64,000 nt of DNA from positions 27,377 through 91,376 of the forward strand of contig NZ_JODS01000047.1 in NCBI RefSeq assembly GCF_000718025.1. Direction: 5' to 3'. A model generated the notes under the pieces. It worked only from the letters and a program-made list of their open reading frames with translations, was not told the DNA's origin and searched no databases. The translations under genes and the position numbers were made by a program. Source of the DNA: Kitasatospora purpeofusca (GTDB lineage: Bacteria > Actinomycetota > Actinomycetes > Streptomycetales > Streptomycetaceae). Numbering within the stretch: the stretch's first letter is position 1; each line of letters starts with the position of its first letter. Of this stretch, positions 62,433-64,000 are shown in pieces.

Positions 62433-63685
62433 TCTTCGTCGGGAGCGGGGTCGGGGTCGGGGGCCGGGGCCGTCGGGAGGTGGAGGATGGCCACGGCGCC
62501 GCCGGTGGGGTGGTTGGTGAAGGTCAGGGTCGCGCCGATGACGCGGGTGTGGCCCTGGGCGATGGTGAGGCCGAGGCCGTGGCCGCGGCCGCGTTCGCGG
62601 ACGCTGGTGCGGAAGCGCTGGGGGCCGTCGCGGAGGAGTTCGTCGGGGAAGCCGGGGCCGTGGTCGCGGACGGTGAGGCGGTGGCCGTCGACGTGCAGCA
62701 GGATCGGGCCGCCGCCGTGGCGGTCGGCGTTCAGGAGCAGGTTGCCGAGGATGCGGTCCAGGCGGCGCAGGTCGGTGCGGACCGAGGCGTCCGCCGCCAT
62801 CTCCACCTCGACCTCCAGGCCGGTCAGCGCCACCGTGCGGCGCACCGCGCGCTCCAGCGGCACCGCCGAGAGGTCGGGCAGTTCGACGTCGGCGTCCAGC
62901 CGGGAGACCTCCAGGAGGTCCTCGACCAGGGCGCGCAGGGCCTGCACCCGGTTCTGCACCAACTGGGTGGGCCGGCCCGGCGGCAGCAGTTCGGCCGCCG
63001 TGACCAGTCCGGTCAGCGGGGTGCGCAGCTCGTGCGCGACGTCCGCGGTGAACCGCTGCTCGTCCTCCAGCCGCCGGTGCAGCTCCCGCGACATGAGGTC
63101 GACCGCCGCCGCGAGGTCGGCCACCTCGTCCCGCCCGTCGACGAGTTCGCCGATCCGGGTGTCGGTGCGCCCGGCGGCGATGCCCCGGGCGGCGGTCGCC
63201 GCCGTCCGCAGCCGGCGGCTGATCCGGTCCGCGACCAGTACCCCCGCCAGCACCGTGATGAAGACGGAGGCGACGACGGCGAGCAGGATGATCCGGTCCA
63301 GGTCGGCGATGGCCTGCCGGTCCTGGGCGAAGTCGATCCGTACGGACAGCACCTCGCCGTCGCTGCGGACCGGGACAGCCGCCCACACCGACTCGCCCTC
63401 GGGCCCCTGGGCCAGCAACGACCCGCGCCGCCCCTCGGCGACCAGGGCGCGCAGCCGGGCCGGCAGCGCCGGGTCGTCCACGGCGGCCTGCCGGCGTCCG
63501 CCGCCGGTGAGGTCCTCGTTGCGCTCGAAGGAGCCGAGCGCCGCGTCCAGAGCGGTGAGCGCGGAGCCCCGGGCCTGGTCGACGTGCTGGCGGACCATCG
63601 CCTGGTGGACCAGCAGCCCGACCGCCACCGCGACCAGGACGGAGATGGCGGCGACGGCGGTGGCGATCTGGCGGCGCAGGGTCAT
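62420..63685 (-). CDS. Two-component sensor histidine kinase
   Basis: The 421-residue kinase has two transmembrane segments (about residues 7-27 and 132-153) around an extracytoplasmic domain of about 100 residues. A HAMP linker, the phospho-acceptor His218 (TADVAHELRTPLTG) and an ATPase domain with NLLLNADRHGGG and HGPGFPDELL follow. The C-terminal tail is Asp/Pro repeats. It overlaps the response regulator gene by 4 nt and should phosphorylate it. The signal is unknown; a CseC-like role is possible but not shown. Confidence 0.92.
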   Translation of the reverse strand: MTLRRQIATAVAAISVLVAVAVGLLVHQAMVRQHVDQARGSALTALDAALGSFERNEDLTGGGRRQAAVDDPALPARLRALVAEGRRGSLLAQGPEGESVWAAVPVRSDGEVLSVRIDFAQDRQAIADLDRIILLAVVASVFITVLAGVLVADRISRRLRTAATAARGIAAGRTDTRIGELVDGRDEVADLAAAVDLMSRELHRRLEDEQRFTADVAHELRTPLTGLVTAAELLPPGRPTQLVQNRVQALRALVEDLLEVSRLDADVELPDLSAVPLERAVRRTVALTGLEVEVEMAADASVRTDLRRLDRILGNLLLNADRHGGGPILLHVDGHRLTVRDHGPGFPDELLRDGPQRFRTSVRERGRGHGLGLTIAQGHTRVIGATLTFTNHPTGGAVAILHLPTAPAPDPDPAPDEDPSP

Positions 63686-64000
63686 TCGGCCCGCCTGAGC
63701 TTGTAGCCGAAGCCGCGGACGGTCTCGATCCGGCCGCCGCCGATCTTGGCGCGCAGGCGCTGGACGTGGACGTCGACCACGCGGGTGTCGGCGCCCCACT
63801 CGTAGTCCCAGACGCGTTCCAGCAGGACGGCGCGCTCCAGCACGATGCCGGGGGCGGCGGTGAACTCCAGCAGGAGGCGCAGTTCGGTGGGGGTGAGCGG
63901 GACGAGGGCGCCGTGCACCCGGACCTCCATGGAGTCGGTGTCGACCTCCAGGCCGTCGAAGCTGCGGACGGGGGTGCGGGGGGCGGGAGCAAGGGGGGCG
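63682..64000 (-). CDS. OmpR/PhoB-family response regulator, C-terminal part only
   Basis: The gene runs off the right edge. The visible 105 codons encode the linker (RSFDGLEVDTDSMEVRVHG) and a complete winged-helix DNA-binding domain with TPTELRLLLEF, RVWDYEWGADTRVVDVHVQRLR and VRGFGYKL. The receiver domain lies outside the window. It is the partner of the kinase encoded downstream. Confidence 0.93.
   Translation of the reverse strand, partial: APLAPAPRTPVRSFDGLEVDTDSMEVRVHGALVPLTPTELRLLLEFTAAPGIVLERAVLLERVWDYEWGADTRVVDVHVQRLRAKIGGGRIETVRGFGYKLRRAE

Noticed and set aside
62420..64000. Assignment of the two-component pair as CseBC
   Set aside because: Neither a sigma-E-type sigma factor nor a CseA lipoprotein gene is visible, and the motifs seen are common to many OmpR-type pairs.

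Overview
The window is high-GC actinobacterial chromosome, most likely from Streptomyces or Kitasatospora. Evidence: codon third positions are nearly all G or C; many starts are GTG and a few TTG; several genes look leaderless, with a TAnnnT box 6-8 nt before the start; there is a complete crotonyl-CoA carboxylase/reductase - ethylmalonyl-CoA cluster next to psd/pssA; and a repeat of a kind I recall from Streptomyces intergenic DNA is present. The genes look like chromosomal core plus lineage-specific cargo. I see no phage, plasmid, CRISPR array, rRNA or tRNA.

Layout. 1-15.8 kb is mixed housekeeping: TldE/PmbA protease subunit, KptA RNA phosphotransferase, MoaA, an acetate symporter with its DUF485 partner, a zinc dehydrogenase, a DEDDh exonuclease with BRCT-like tail, SURF1, a MerR-thioredoxin pair, an atypical SDR, a six-gene Asp23/AmaP envelope-stress operon, an enoyl-CoA hydratase and a small HTH protein. 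Between the Asp23 operon and the hydratase lies a striking array of palindromes (14.1-14.45 kb). 16.2-19.0 kb holds an ABC-F ATPase and a secreted-type beta-propeller-like protein with a suspicious N terminus.

19.2-30.8 kb is an exopolysaccharide locus of Wzx/Wzy type. On the minus strand it runs: glycosyltransferase, regulated leader, WbaP-like initiating sugar transferase, Wzy/O-antigen-ligase-like protein, MurJ/Wzx-like flippase, NodB deacetylase, glycosyltransferase, Wzz-like chain-length protein, CelD/BcsL acyltransferase. A convergent secreted GH26 glycanase faces it. Most of these genes overlap by 4 nt and are probably translated in a coupled way.

31-37 kb holds SRPBCC and HipA-like genes, a subtilisin, and an amidohydrolase plus glutamine-synthetase-like pair (the two halves of a FluG-type protein) split by a 251-bp inverted-repeat element. 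37.7-47.3 kb is the ethylmalonyl-CoA pathway: double-domain 3-hydroxyacyl-CoA dehydrogenase, TetR regulator, ccr, ecm, malyl/methylmalyl-CoA lyase, MaoC hydratase and acyl-CoA dehydrogenase. Together they convert acetyl-CoA-derived crotonyl-CoA to ethylmalonyl-CoA extender units and on to glyoxylate and propionyl-CoA. 47.7-49.3 kb is psd-pssA (phosphatidylethanolamine synthesis).

49.4-53.2 kb holds three less-characterised genes. 53.4-60.5 kb is a cobalamin-riboswitch-controlled late B12 operon (cbiB, cobQ, chelatase-like, cobO, cobB); ecm in the neighbouring cluster is a B12 enzyme. The window ends with an M6-like metallopeptidase and a histidine kinase/response regulator pair cut by the window edge.
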